Shown here: positions 1-15,799 of the stretch, piece after piece | Numbering within the stretch: the stretch's first letter is position 1 | How the letters are laid out: the number at the start of each line of letters is the position of its first letter | DNA from: Protula sp. h YS-2021 | Taxonomy: Eukaryota; Annelida; Polychaeta; Sabellida; Serpulidae | Direction of reading: 5' to 3' | Assembly (NCBI GenBank): GCA_949752745.1 | Contig: OX457031.1 | Span: forward strand, 48,890,162-48,954,161 | Length of the DNA stretch: 64,000 bases | Program-made: the position numbers and the translations under genes | The notes under the pieces: model-generated | What the model was told of the DNA's origin: nothing | What the model saw: the letters and a program-made list of their open reading frames with translations, nothing else | The model's database searches: none

Positions 1-879
1 ATTTTAATGCCATACATGGTTCAGCATTTCGAAGATACCAAAGATATATACAAGGGAAATCCTGATGAGCATTTCATGCCATTAGAAGGTCAAATTAAAG
101 TAAAGGTGTCAGTTATCGCACCCTGACCATTTAGATCAATTGTCGCCAGACTAATTATCGCTAGAGCTATCGTCACTAGGTCAATTAGTGTGGATTCAGT
201 TGAAAAAGAATCCTGAATAACCTAATCCTGAAAAGAGCATGGCACTTCTGAAGTGCGTAGGATGTGTCTGCAGATATGCCTAAAGTAATCATATCTTTAT
301 TTTTGACCAAGTTTTTTTGGTGTCAATAATACTTAGATTAATCTGATCAGCAGGATAACTTAATTTTTCACTATTGTACATGGCAAAGATATCGTTGTCG
401 TTAATGACAACAAAACATTCCACAACATAAAACAACATTAATCTGTAGAATACATCAGAAACGTCCCACGTCATATCTTGCCTCATGTCCTGCGATTCTA
501 TCTTTTATGTATCAGTAAAGAATTCACACCAATTCACACCAATACAAAACAATATCCCGAAGTTTAATCCAACTGTTATGCAATTATTCAATAAAATATT
601 TTAATATTGTGTGTCTACGAGAATCTTACATCTTTATATTAAAACATTCATTACTAACATTTAAAACGGGATGTTTTTGTAGATAAGCTAATTAACCATT
701 AATAGTGAGTTTGACTTTAAACACTAGATTTTCAAAATATGTTTTGATTATTCTATATTATATATTTTCTGTTCAAATAACATATAAACATTTAAACCAG
801 TGAAGCTTAATACCAATACAATACACTTATTTTCTTTTGGGGTACTCTTAGAATGAGGAAATAATTTTATACGCTAATG

Positions 880-5267
<4,388 letters not shown>

Positions 5268-6204
5268 TGAAAATTTTTCAGGCCTTTGTGTGGATTTCAA
5301 GTTAGTTACGTGAGGTACATCTAAGCGTTTGAGAGAAAGTGTTTACACAGCATAAGATAAATAAAACAACCAATAAATAACACTTATGTCACTAAGCAGT
5401 TCTGGAGACATACAGTGCTATCTCGTCAAGGAAAGATAATCAAGTTTTTATCAAAACTGTAATCAGTGAATTAGGTAGATAATACAGTGGCGCCTGGTAA
5501 AATCAAACTTCCTTAATAAACAAGAAATAACAGGAAAAAGATCAAGCTTCTCTCTTTCTAGCAAAAAAATGGGAATAAAAAACGATGTTGCTTCCACATC
5601 ACACGAAAGGCGAAGATAACCGCGTAATTACTTCATAGTTGTCCACTTCTCATGTAACTTTATCTTTGTTTAATTTTGAGAGACATGTTTATTTATTTTG
5701 CCTTGGACTGAAGCACTTAAGTGGGCGAACTATGTGGCCTTCGCGTTTTTAAGATATCATATTGAAAATGGCCTTCGAATAAACAACCTGTAGTTATCAA
5801 TTGTGTTATATTGCTTGTAAGGTGCCAAGTTGTGCTGGTTGTCCTAACAGACACATCGGTTAATCGTGAAAATAAAAGCAAGAAAAGCTATGTCTAGTTA
5901 ACGTCGAACAGACTTCTGTATCCGGCGTCGAAGTTCCGACCAATAACCGAAGTCCCATCGACGTTGGAACCGATCTTATTCGACATTTCCGACGTATCAC
6001 AAGCAGTTTTAAACTTTTTCCACATCTGAAGTTAAAGTTGCAAGTTCAAACAATAAAATGACCAGAATTAACAAAGATAAAGTAATTGCCGACATTACAG
6101 CTGATTCCCGGGGAGGGGGCACTAACGTTTCAACTGGTTACCTTGCATGTCTCTGACTTTTTAAACAGCCCCAAAACGCGGAATGCTAATTGTTAAATAA
6201 CACA

Positions 6205-6905
6205 CCTTTTTGACCAAATGCGGAGTGAAATTCCGAAATTACCCTCTTTCGCCGCGTTTTTTTTTTTTTTTTTTTTGGCCACGCATGGTAACACTTTTGA
6301 CACCAAGTGCCCCCTCCCCTCGCCCGGGAGATAATTGTTACATGACTTACGCATATAATGTAATCTGGTCAGTTCCTAAGTCAATAATTTTTCAAACCTG
6401 CCTGTAACGCGTAAATCAAAAGATATTACTAAAACTATTTGTTATCGGAATCCCAGTACATCACAGAACTTATTTCTAGTCAACATGAAGATTTTATTCA
6501 CCAGTTAACCTAAAGAGCATCCATTTTTAATCTCGTTAAGACCGTACATTGACTGAGAATAAGTCAATATCTGATAAATGTTCTCTAAACGCCACCCCCA
6601 TCTCCCTAAAAATAAATAAATAATTAACAACCCCCCTCCAAAAAAAGCAAAAATAAATAAAATTAAAAACAAATTTATTAAGAAAAAAAGACAAGCTAAG
6701 TCGAGTTTAACAGGCCATCATCATGGGCACTTACGTGAGGCCACTCATGTGCCACATGTCCGTAACTTTTTCAAAAGTACTCGAATGAAAATAATCCATT
6801 TTTAACGAAATTGTCACTCCGCAGGGATAGAGCCTGACCTCAGAATTACCCCTTTCTCCATGTTTTTTTTTTTTTTTTGCAACGCATGATAGCACATATG
6901 AAAGA
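6205..6905. repeat. two diverged copies of a dispersed repeat
   Basis: Segments around 6215-6300 and 6805-6895 share a layout: a GAAATT block near GGAGTGA or CACTCCGC, a block like AATTACCC(C)TTTC, a long T run, then CACGCATGGTA or AACGCATGATA followed by CAC. The spacing is about 600 bp and the orientation is the same. Both are non-coding, and the class is unknown. Confidence 0.5.
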
Positions 6906-7244
6906 AAAAGGCCCCATTGGGAGGGCATATTCCCCAATAGGCCGGGATTGTGGCATTAAACAGAAACGACGTGCACCTTTCCACTATGCGGTATACATCT
7001 CCCCACAGTGGACGGATTATCAGTGTAGGAGTAACGGGCGGCAGTGGACGGCCGTTGGGTCAGAAAGCCGGACAACACCCAAGCCTTAACCTTTGTAGGA
7101 GAAAAATGACCTTTGACCATTTTGTGAGTCACTTTCAGGCTGATATCGCCACAGATCATCTTAATATTAATATTTCTTCAGAATATGGAATGTCATTTTC
7201 ATATTTATTGCGGAACTCTGTACTTATATATTTCTATATATACT

Positions 7245-7815
7245 CTTCTTTCAGAGGCTTAGACAGGTTTAGTTCAACTAAACCTATTTAAATCTTCTGT
7301 GTGAGCAACATAAAGCTAGGTTTAGCTGAGCCACTTATTAGCTAAGCCCGGTTAATCCACTGTATGAACAGGTACCAAGTTTAACTGGGTTTAAGAATGG
7401 TCTTCTATTTTCACATACTTAAATAATAGTAATAAAAAATCCTTTTCAAACTCAAACAAAATAAATAATTTAAAAAAAAAACACAGAAAAACTAGTTATT
7501 TTTATTATTAATTTTATTGAATGGAAGGACTCTTTAATTTATGCGAAAAAAACTCGATCTGTTTCGCTTTTGAACGGAATTATTTTGAATTTTCTCCTTT
7601 GTATTTTCCCATTGTTTGTTTTGATTTCTCTTATCTTTATAATTATAAAATGATATAGGGACGGGGGGGGGGGGAGAGGGACTCGCAATCCTAAAATTTT
7701 TCACTCACCAATGAGTTTAATAGCAAACTCAAATCTGTTTAAATCACTGTATGAAGAGCCCTGCTTATAGCGGCTTGGCTGAGCTTGTCCTGTTTAAGCT
7801 GTGATATGAACAAAC
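7245..7815. mobile_element. possible miniature element with reiterated arms
   Basis: The motif (A)ATCxxCTGTxTGAA/G recurs at about 7,292, 7,357 and 7,743, with a relative (CTGTGATATGAAC) near 7,799. GGTTTAG/GAGTTTAA-type words lie between the copies on both sides of a 350-bp AT-rich core. The iterated flanks suggest a decayed transposon, but no clear terminal repeat or target duplication is visible. Confidence 0.3.
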
Positions 7816-9659
7816 AAAATCCTTCTTAACAACAAACAGTTAAATCTTAGTTTTTGATATCTAAAGCTGTTTTGAAAGATTACAAGAAAAAATGTTAATT
7901 CACTTTATGAGACCATAAAAAGACAAAAGAACGCTTTTATGTCCCCGCCGGTGCATTTTCCTGTAGCAAAATGAACTAATGAAAGTCTAGCGAAAGTTTT
8001 CTTCAATTATTTTATGGTTGGTTGCACCAATGCCGTTAAATTTCAGATACCGAGAAACCCATTTTAGATATCTAAAATTTGCTGTTAACGATATCAAAAT
8101 GTGATTTTAGATAATCAACATTAATTTTAGATATAATTGATTAGTTCTTGAGGTCAAGAAATGAATTTGTATATCTAAAATTCAATTCCGCATATCTTTC
8201 AATAATTATCGATATATAAAATTCGGCAATAAATGTGAAAACAGCGCGGACCATTTCATACATGAAGTGTGAATAAAATTGATTCAACTGTTCATGAGTC
8301 TACGCTGTTTTAAGGTGTTTAATAAAAAAAACAAAAACAAAAAAACAAGAGGAACAGTTCAGACAGTGTCCCAAACAAATATGTGGGTGTTGATTAAATG
8401 CAAGAGATTACAGAGTTGTCAAAAGCGTCAATATTTCTTAGACATATCGCAGATCAACACCAAACACTTGTCATGACATTATCTCGTCTCAATTGTATCG
8501 TATTTATATGTTTTGACATAAATATATAATCTCTATACATTCTTAATAGCTAAAATGCCACGGATCCTAGTGGCTTATCGTTCGCGAAGCGCAGGGGGGG
8601 GGGGGTAGGGGGAGGCACTTGACAGAAGCAGATACTCTGCAGGCTTGTTATAGTATTGGAAACTGTGTTTGGGAGTTATAGGCCAAAAATATTCATAAGA
8701 AATACCACTTTGATGAAAATTTCCACAAATATCTTTGTTTGAAAGAAATATTGTTAAACTTAACTTTTTTGCCTTGTAACACCTCTTCATTTTTACAATT
8801 CAATATGAAATATTCACTGGAACATTTTTAAACCAATTAATACTTCTTAAATACCTTACGACTTACCTTCATTCATAACGTGGATACCTACACCGGTGTC
8901 TATACCGATACCTATACTTTTACCCATAATGTTGAGAGCCTCACCCCCTCCCCCTTCCTCGCCGAGTGAAGTTTACAGAACACACTATTAAGCCCCATGC
9001 ATTTTTTTACATCAAATCTCCGGATCTTCTTTTGTACCTTGGAGCTTAAAGCACTGCTAGAAGAACTATGCATGTCTTAGTCAATGCTTCCATTCCCTTA
9101 ACCTACACACCAAAAGAGGCCATGAAATTTTATAGCTATCATGTGGATTTAATTATAAAAACATTGAGTATTACTTAAAATCTGTAAAGTCGCACAAAAG
9201 TTTCAATTTTCGCTAACTTCAAAGGATAAAATGTGACAAAAAACACCTTTTGCTTCGGCTTAAGAAATCAATTCATTTTTTACAGTGATCGATCTATTCA
9301 CACATATCGAACAAAATGTACCTTTCAATTAATGTAGCCAATTAATGCCATTTTATTTAACAACTCGACTTTTGTTGGACATACAACATGGATAGCATTT
9401 AAAGTTTAGCATTAATGAAGTACGGTAACAGTTTTACCACGCCAAGCTGTCAATCATTGTATCCAGGCGTCATGTGACCTACATTACTATTGCTCTTAAC
9501 CAAAATTTTAATGTTAAAAAGGAGTGGATAATTTTATGTGGCGGAGGACTAATTGGATCAAGCGCTGGTGAATAGTGCAAACAGTCACGCAACATTTCTG
9601 TTAAAGTAACCTTTTTTTGTGCTTCTCTCATTAACAAAAACTATTTTTTAAAAATCACA

Positions 9660-9931
9660 ATGGTTGTCCACGCAACCGTGCGGCCTAACAATGCCCTGCA
9701 AGAGATGCGGAGGTTGGCGAAGACTAAAAAACAGGAAAAGACTGGGAACGAAAAGAAGCGGCCGAGCCTTGGGGCAGGGAGGCACGGCGGGAAGTTCGGG
9801 AAAGAAATCCCTGGTAAATCAGCGTACATGCTGACATCTGAAAAAGATATGGAGAGTGTGTTCAGGGAAGAGGCGTGTACTCGAAAAGTGTCAATCAACT
9901 TAGAACTATATTAGCGCCTTTCCAAAGATGA

Positions 9932-9999
<68 letters not shown>

Positions 10000-10135
10000 A
10001 AGAGAGAGAGAGACGGAGGGAGGGAGGGAGGGAGAGAGTGAGTGAGAGAGAGAGAGAGAGAGAGAGGGAAAGAGAGAGAGAGAGAGAGAGACGGAGGGAG
10101 GGAGGGAGGGAGGGAGGGAGGGAGGGAGGGAGGGG

Positions 10136-10232
<97 letters not shown>

Positions 10233-12341
10233 CCGGGCGGGAGAAAAAAAAACAGGCAAACAAAAAAGAACAGATGTCGTTATGCTCACCTTGTTTAAGA
10301 TAATTTTAAAGACATAATTGTTATTACTATTGTTATTATTATTACTACTATTGCTATTATTATTATATTGCTATTATTTCTACTATTATTATTATTATTT
10401 TGGAATTGCTCGACCCAGCCAAGAATAGGAGACAGGCCCTTGTGATCTTCCATGGCCTTATATATATATAATGTCCTATGTAATATCTAATTATAGCACC
10501 GTGAATATTAAAACATATACTATAATATATAACACATGCTTATAAACATTCTTATAGAAAATGAGCTGGAGCAGAAGATAGCAGAGAATGAGTTCAAGCG
10601 TCGTCAGTGGCTCATGAACTGGCACATGGAGGTGGTAGAGATGCAGAATGAACTCTACGACCTGGAGCAGTGCTTGCAGAAAAGTATAGTCCGAACCCAG
10701 AGCGCAAAGGCAAGGGATAGGGCAGCCAAAAAAGAAGCCGCAGCCCCGCAAATGAGTAAGAAATTGGCAAGAACGTTTCTAGGAATTCATCGAAAAATTA
10801 GGAGGAGGGGGTGGGAGGAGGACGGTGGAATGCAGACGGAAAAGAACCGGTTGAGAAAAGGCTCTTTGCTCTCATTTCTTCATTGGGGTAAGGGGGTGGG
10901 TATTTCCCGATTTTTCTAGTTTCTGAAATGTTATCATCGCTGAATTTTGAGTTTTTTTTAACATGACAAAAGTAGGGGAAAAAACATTGTAAGAGTCTAA
11001 AATTATAAGATCGTTTAGCTGACTCTCAATTTCTTAACTTAGACAGCGATCTGAATGTTTTCAGTTTGAAAACTGTAGTCAAAAAGCGAAAAATAATAAG
11101 TGTTTATTTTAGCTATTGCTTTTTTACCAGAGGCATTTTGACTTTATATTAGGAAAGATATTCTAAAGATGCACGTATATGTTATTCAAGCTGAAGAAGA
11201 GATAGAGAAGTTGCCAGTGAGAATGCGTCCCAGACCGAAGTACGAACCTTATGTATCAAGAAGACAGCGTTCTGAAATCAACCTTCGCAGCTATGAAAAA
11301 ATCATCCAAAATCTGCATGACAACCCACGTAAATTTGATGTCATCACGCCTGATATCTCAGGTGAAAGGTCACACTTTCCGGACATAACCATGGCTGATG
11401 CTGAGCGCTTTAAACTCTTGTTGATGCGCAATCCATTTAATAAACACACGGAAAAGGAGGATCTTTTGATGAGGATTAAAATGGAGCCTTTCTTGCAGAT
11501 GTCTGGTCGAGGAATAGCACCAAAGAAAATGGTAGTATCTTCAAGATCTGGCGAAGCAACCACATTACCGTCGCTTAGAGCATCCACGATGGTTGAATTG
11601 CGAGATACCGCCACAAAACCTTTATCCCGTGCAGGAGATAAATCGGTCAGATTCGATGGCTCACAGGAGCATCTCCCGTCCATAACCGGTCCAAATATAG
11701 CAAAATCATCAACCCAAACGAAGCCGGAAGTAGATAAATCCCACCCGAGCCTCCATCTCCCAGCAGTATCAGAGAAAAAAGAAGAGAAAACGATTACAAA
11801 GAGCACAGCGGCAGCTAAGCCTCGACCGGCTACTAGCATTGGAAGTCATTCCACAAGATCCGGTAAGACGTCCCCGACGTCCAGCACGTACTCGTCGTTA
11901 ACAGACAGTGATTCTATTAGCCAATCAGCGGGCGCTCGAAGGAAAACAACTAAGGCCAAACGCTTGAAGGATACCAAAGCAGCAGTAGAATTACCAGAAA
12001 TGTCTGTCAAGAACGAACCGAACTTACTCGACAATGCCGAATTTCGTCGTAGTCTCATAGAAGAACTTGACAAAAAGCGCCTTGAAAGAATAGAAAATAC
12101 AAAATGGGGTCTGGTTAAGAACACCTTCAAAGCATCAACCCTCCTGAAGGTACAAATGCCTGACGTCATCCGTGACGCAGCAACGAGCAAGCACCACAAC
12201 CGTGCTATCGACCAGGTCCAGGAAAGAATAAAAGCCCGCGCTGCGGCCGAAGCAAAGGAAACAGCTATGTCGTCTGGGTTCTCCTCCAACTTACTGCGTA
12301 GCAAAGGCATGAGTAAATCCATGCCCCTTCTTGTTAAATAA
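9660..12341 (+). CDS. uncharacterised basic, partly coiled-coil protein, 3 exons
   Basis: Exons 9660-9813, 10558-10755 and 11191-12341 join in frame across GT-AG introns (phase 1 both times) to give 500 residues. The start ATG has a good context (ACAATGG). Residues 1-51 are Arg/Lys-rich. Exon 2 (residues about 52-117) is a charged helix ([18 protein letters not shown]) typical of coiled coil. Exon 3 opens with a conserved-looking block ([20 protein letters not shown]), then a Ser/Thr/Lys-rich disordered stretch, and ends with a second Glu/Lys-rich helix near the C terminus. No signal peptide, membrane segment or enzyme motif is seen. I do not recognise the family; a cytoskeletal or ciliary role is only a guess from composition. 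The second acceptor (TTCAAG|CT) is weak, so the start of exon 3 could differ slightly. Confidence 0.7.
9941..10223. repeat. (GA)n/(GGGA)n microsatellite
   Basis: About 280 bp of GA dinucleotides broken by GGAGG blocks, starting after a short (TG)n run at 9931-9951, in the first intron of the 9660-12341 gene. Translated Ser/Leu or Arg/Glu frames across it are artefacts. Confidence 0.95.
10318..10402. repeat. (TTA)n trinucleotide-rich stretch
   Basis: Irregular TTA/CTA trinucleotides in the same intron as the GA repeat. Confidence 0.75.
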
Positions 12342-12729
12342 CTCACATTCCCTGAATCGTTTACAGAGATTTAACAGCAGGTGGATCAATGATAAAGACA
12401 GAAGGTGGTAGTCTTGAAATCCACAATAGAATACCATGCTCACCTCGTTTCAATGGGGTTGCTTTCGGTCAAGTTAGTTTCCTACATAAACAAAAAATTG
12501 CTTAAGCTTTCCGGTGTTGTCTTGATGTCGTATGTTATGCATCGTTCTTTTAGTGTGGTGTTGGTTTTTGGGGCATGAACCGAAAACTACTGACAATGAC
12601 TTTCCTGCCGCTAATGTGTCCGATAAAATGATAGAGTGACAAATGTTGCTGGTGATTTTATGGTAGGCAGATATTGTACAATTTTTGAATGCCATACGTC
12701 TGAAAGAATTTATATCTTTAATATTTAAT

Positions 12730-12735
12730 AATAAA
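12730..12735 (+). promoter_or_regulatory. polyadenylation signal AATAAA
   Basis: A canonical AATAAA about 390 bp after the stop codon of the three-exon gene. It is the first on this strand after the stop, so the 3' UTR probably ends near 12,750. Confidence 0.5.
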
Positions 12736-12749
12736 ACAAGGAAACTATT

Positions 12750-14575
12750 TGAGTGTGGCATACACAGGATAATTTCCAGTGGAAACAAAGAAACAACAAC
12801 ATGATTGTTGTTTTTATTTTAGCCCACAGAGCAGCACAAAATTCTTTAAAATTGTCAAAAGTTTCAAGTTTCTACTCCGCTCGCAAGGCGTGGCGGTCTC
12901 AAATATTGACGTACCAAAATTCACGCACAGTGTGATACGAAAAAATGTACCACTCTAATTTCCAGCTTTCTAGCTACTATAATGGGATAAATCTTATCAT
13001 GAAACTTGTCTTAAAGACTATTCAGCTTTGACATGTTGTTAAATATTGCTGCTGCCAGTACAGGCAAAAACGTCGCAGTAAAGATTCCCTTTCGTATGAA
13101 ATTAACATTTTATTTACACACTTTTAAAGTCTCTGGGAAACATACTCCAGAATCGACAAATCTAACATATTCTCCCTTGGAAGATGTTGAGATGGGTTTA
13201 TTGTACGAAGAATGTCAAAACCAAAAATAACTGAAATATACTTTGGCAAATATTCTTTGCCTCTTTTTTTGTATTTACTGCGATGCATTTCTTGTTTACA
13301 ACGTTCGACAGTATTGCGTGGTCGCTAGCTTCTTAAAATATATAGTGCATTTTTCCTTGTTAAATTTGAGTGTACGTGTTTTCCATATATTAATTGCAAT
13401 AAAAGTCCGTTTTGTTCATATTTTGTTTAGGTTTTTTTTGTTTTTGTTTTTTGCCTTATGTTTTACAAAGAAATATCTCAGCTCAACGATATTTTAAATT
13501 CAATAACATGTTATATCGATAGAGATATTACACATTGGGCATGGGGTACTTTACTTATGTTCGATTCAGTTCATGGCAAAAATGCCTATCATCTTTCCCA
13601 CTTGTTTAATATCATTTTTTAATATTTTGCTGTCTTTTGATTTCAAATACCTTTTTTCTTCCATTTGTAAGGTTGATGATGGATGTTCGATGTCAAACTA
13701 ATATTTTACCTCGCCTATTTATTGACAACAAGTAATGACTTTATTTCAATTAAAAGAAAGATTCCAGTTTAAAGTAATTAGGTAAATGTGTTGTTTTATT
13801 GCATTACTGAAGGTACAACCCCAGTAATATACAAGCAAGGATACAACCATTCTATTTCAACAAAGTAAACAAATTTGTCGTACAAGATTGAATCCCCTGC
13901 TTTGGGATAATCACATAATATCATACAAAACAAGAAAGGTATTTAAGAAAGTTACGAGACCTGGATTCGTAATACAATGACGAATCCTCTTAGCTATGCT
14001 CGGAGACAATATCACGTTCTTATGAAGTCGCTAGCTTTTACTAACAAAGTGGGAACAGATTTGAAGGGGATAATATAAGAAAAGTGAGCTATTTATCAAA
14101 CACGCACTATTCGCGGCATTCAGTTTAAAATGTTATTGTGTCATCTCTTTTACATGAACAGTATGGAGAACGTTTTATAGCGCCTTCCGTTTAGCCATTG
14201 ACTTGATTTTGCCAATTATTATTGTTTGTGGATATAGACATCTGTTTAGACTCTTCCGATGTCACCTGTTTCAAGATATTAACCAGTTTAACGTTCCATA
14301 TATAGTCCAACAAATGTCATTTTACTATATTGTATCACCAGAGAAATTTAAAATCATTCCAGCATTCATAGTGAATAATCATCATCTTTGGCATGCATTA
14401 TTCATATGTTTATTGACAATAAAATTGCGTTATATGTGCTAAAATATATGGAAATTTAGCATAAAGCTTTGGCCAAAATACGAGTATCACATACACAAAT
14501 ATGTCATTATATAAGTTAACCAAAATGCAGCAGGCTTGCTATTTGCTTGTTGTGACGTAAATATTATTCTCTTAT
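12750..14575. other. AT-rich region, nothing recognised
   Basis: No open frame with splice or domain support, no RNA gene and no clear repeat structure on either strand. Confidence 0.55.
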
Positions 14576-15048
14576 CCCTACAAAACGGCCGACGCATAAA
14601 CGACGTCTTTAATCTCTAAATTGCATCGGCAGCGTTGGCAGCGGATTTGAAACATCGTTTATACGTCGGATATACGGCGGAATATATACGCATTTTTAGA
14701 AACATCGTATATGCATCGAAAATGCGTCAGAAAAAAAGATGCCGATATTGCCAATGCGTATTATACGTATTTTTTTAAACGTCTATAAAACGCATATTTT
14801 CCTATGTATAAACGACGTCGGAAATACATCGAAAAAAAGATGCCGATATTGCAATCGTACATTATACGTATTATTTTATACGTCTATAAAACGCATATTT
14901 TCCTATGTATAAACGGCGTCGGAAATACATCGAAAAAAAGATGCCGATATTGCCAAAGTGTATTATACGTATTTTTATACGCCTATTAAACGCATATTTT
15001 CCGATGCTTATTCGACGTCGGAAGTTTATCGATTGACGTTTTGTAGGG
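14576..15048. mobile_element. foldback-like element with CCCTACAAAACG termini
   Basis: The left end CCCTACAAAACG (14576) and right end CGTTTTGTAGGG (ending 15048) are perfect 12-bp inverted repeats. The interior holds about three tandem units of roughly 100 bp (CCTATGTATAAACGACGTCGG at 14801 and 14902, a variant at 15001), with GATGCCGATATTGC in each. No ORF and no clean target duplication is visible. A second, truncated relative lies at about 15420-15762, ending TTTGTAGGG. Confidence 0.7.
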
Positions 15049-15221
15049 GACATTATGAAGAATCAATAGTGGAGCATTATGAATATACTTCAAAATTATC
15101 ATTTGCCTCAATAAACTATCCCTCAGCAAACATAAAGCGCGGGCGGTAACAACAAAACGAAAATGTAAGAAGTAAACTTTTTGGGACGAAATAAAAACGT
15201 TAGACCACTTAATTACACTGC

Positions 15222-15296
15222 CGAGGCAGCAGCCGCCGTGGAGTACAGGTATGTTCCGCGCCTAGGATGCAAGAGGTCCCCGGTTCAAACCCGAGT
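15222..15296 (+). other. tRNA-like sequence (tRNA-derived repeat or pseudo-tRNA)
   Basis: A good internal B box (GGTTCAAACCC) is preceded by GCCTAGGATGCAAGAGGTCCCC and a poor A-box-like stretch. It lies between the two CCCTACAAA-type repeat arrays. The acceptor stem does not pair, so it is not a functional tRNA. It may be a SINE head. Confidence 0.4.
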
Positions 15297-15419
15297 AAGT
15301 ACTAGTGTTCAGTTGCGATATATAAATATGCTATGTTGTATATTAATTAATACTATGGTGTATGTATGAATATGTGAATTATGAATGGTTGGTGAGGTCA
15401 ATGAGTCAGTTAAGGTTAG

Positions 15420-15762
15420 AAACAATTTTTTTTCAAATGCGCAAACGCATTTTATACGTCTAAAAACGCATATTTTCCGATTGTCACTTGTCGGAAATGC
15501 GTTGGAAAACCTCGGAAATATGCATTTTATACGTATAAAAATCATCGGAAGTTCGTCGAAAATGCATCGGAATATAAACGTATAACCGACGTATAGCCGA
15601 CGGTTGGTAATACGTCGGATATGTGTGGAATATACGCATAAAAAACTTCGTCGGAAAATATGCGCATAAACGACTAATAAACGATGAGCAGAACGGAAAA
15701 ATATGCGTATATCCGACGTATGTTGCCGATATTGCATCTCCGACGCCGAAGAATTTGTAGGG
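15420..15762. repeat. second, truncated copy of the CCCTACAAA-type repeat
   Basis: Words shared with 14576-15048: ACGCATATTTTCC, ACGTCGG, GCCGATATTGC. The right end TTTGTAGGG is present. The left terminus was not found. Confidence 0.6.
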
Positions 15763-15799
15763 ATTGCATAACCCTTATTATATATTCTCAAAGGGTTTT

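Larger units (their letters stand above)
5268..9659. other. intergenic region without a supported gene
   Basis: AT-rich sequence between two divergently oriented genes. It contains simple runs (poly-T near 6260 and 6860, poly-G near 7665 and 8597), the repeat pairs listed separately, and an 18-bp palindrome ATTTTAGATATCTAAAAT near 8070 among several TAGATAT/ATATCTAAA motifs (8040-8220) that look like a decayed miniature element. I see no open frame with domain or splice support. Confidence 0.6.

Noticed and set aside
289..486. 65-codon minus-strand frame downstream of the secreted-protein gene
   Set aside because: No splice, signal or domain evidence. It may lie in the 3' UTR or be chance.
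9895..10317. Ser/Leu and Arg/Glu repeat frames
   Set aside because: Translation of a GA microsatellite inside an intron.
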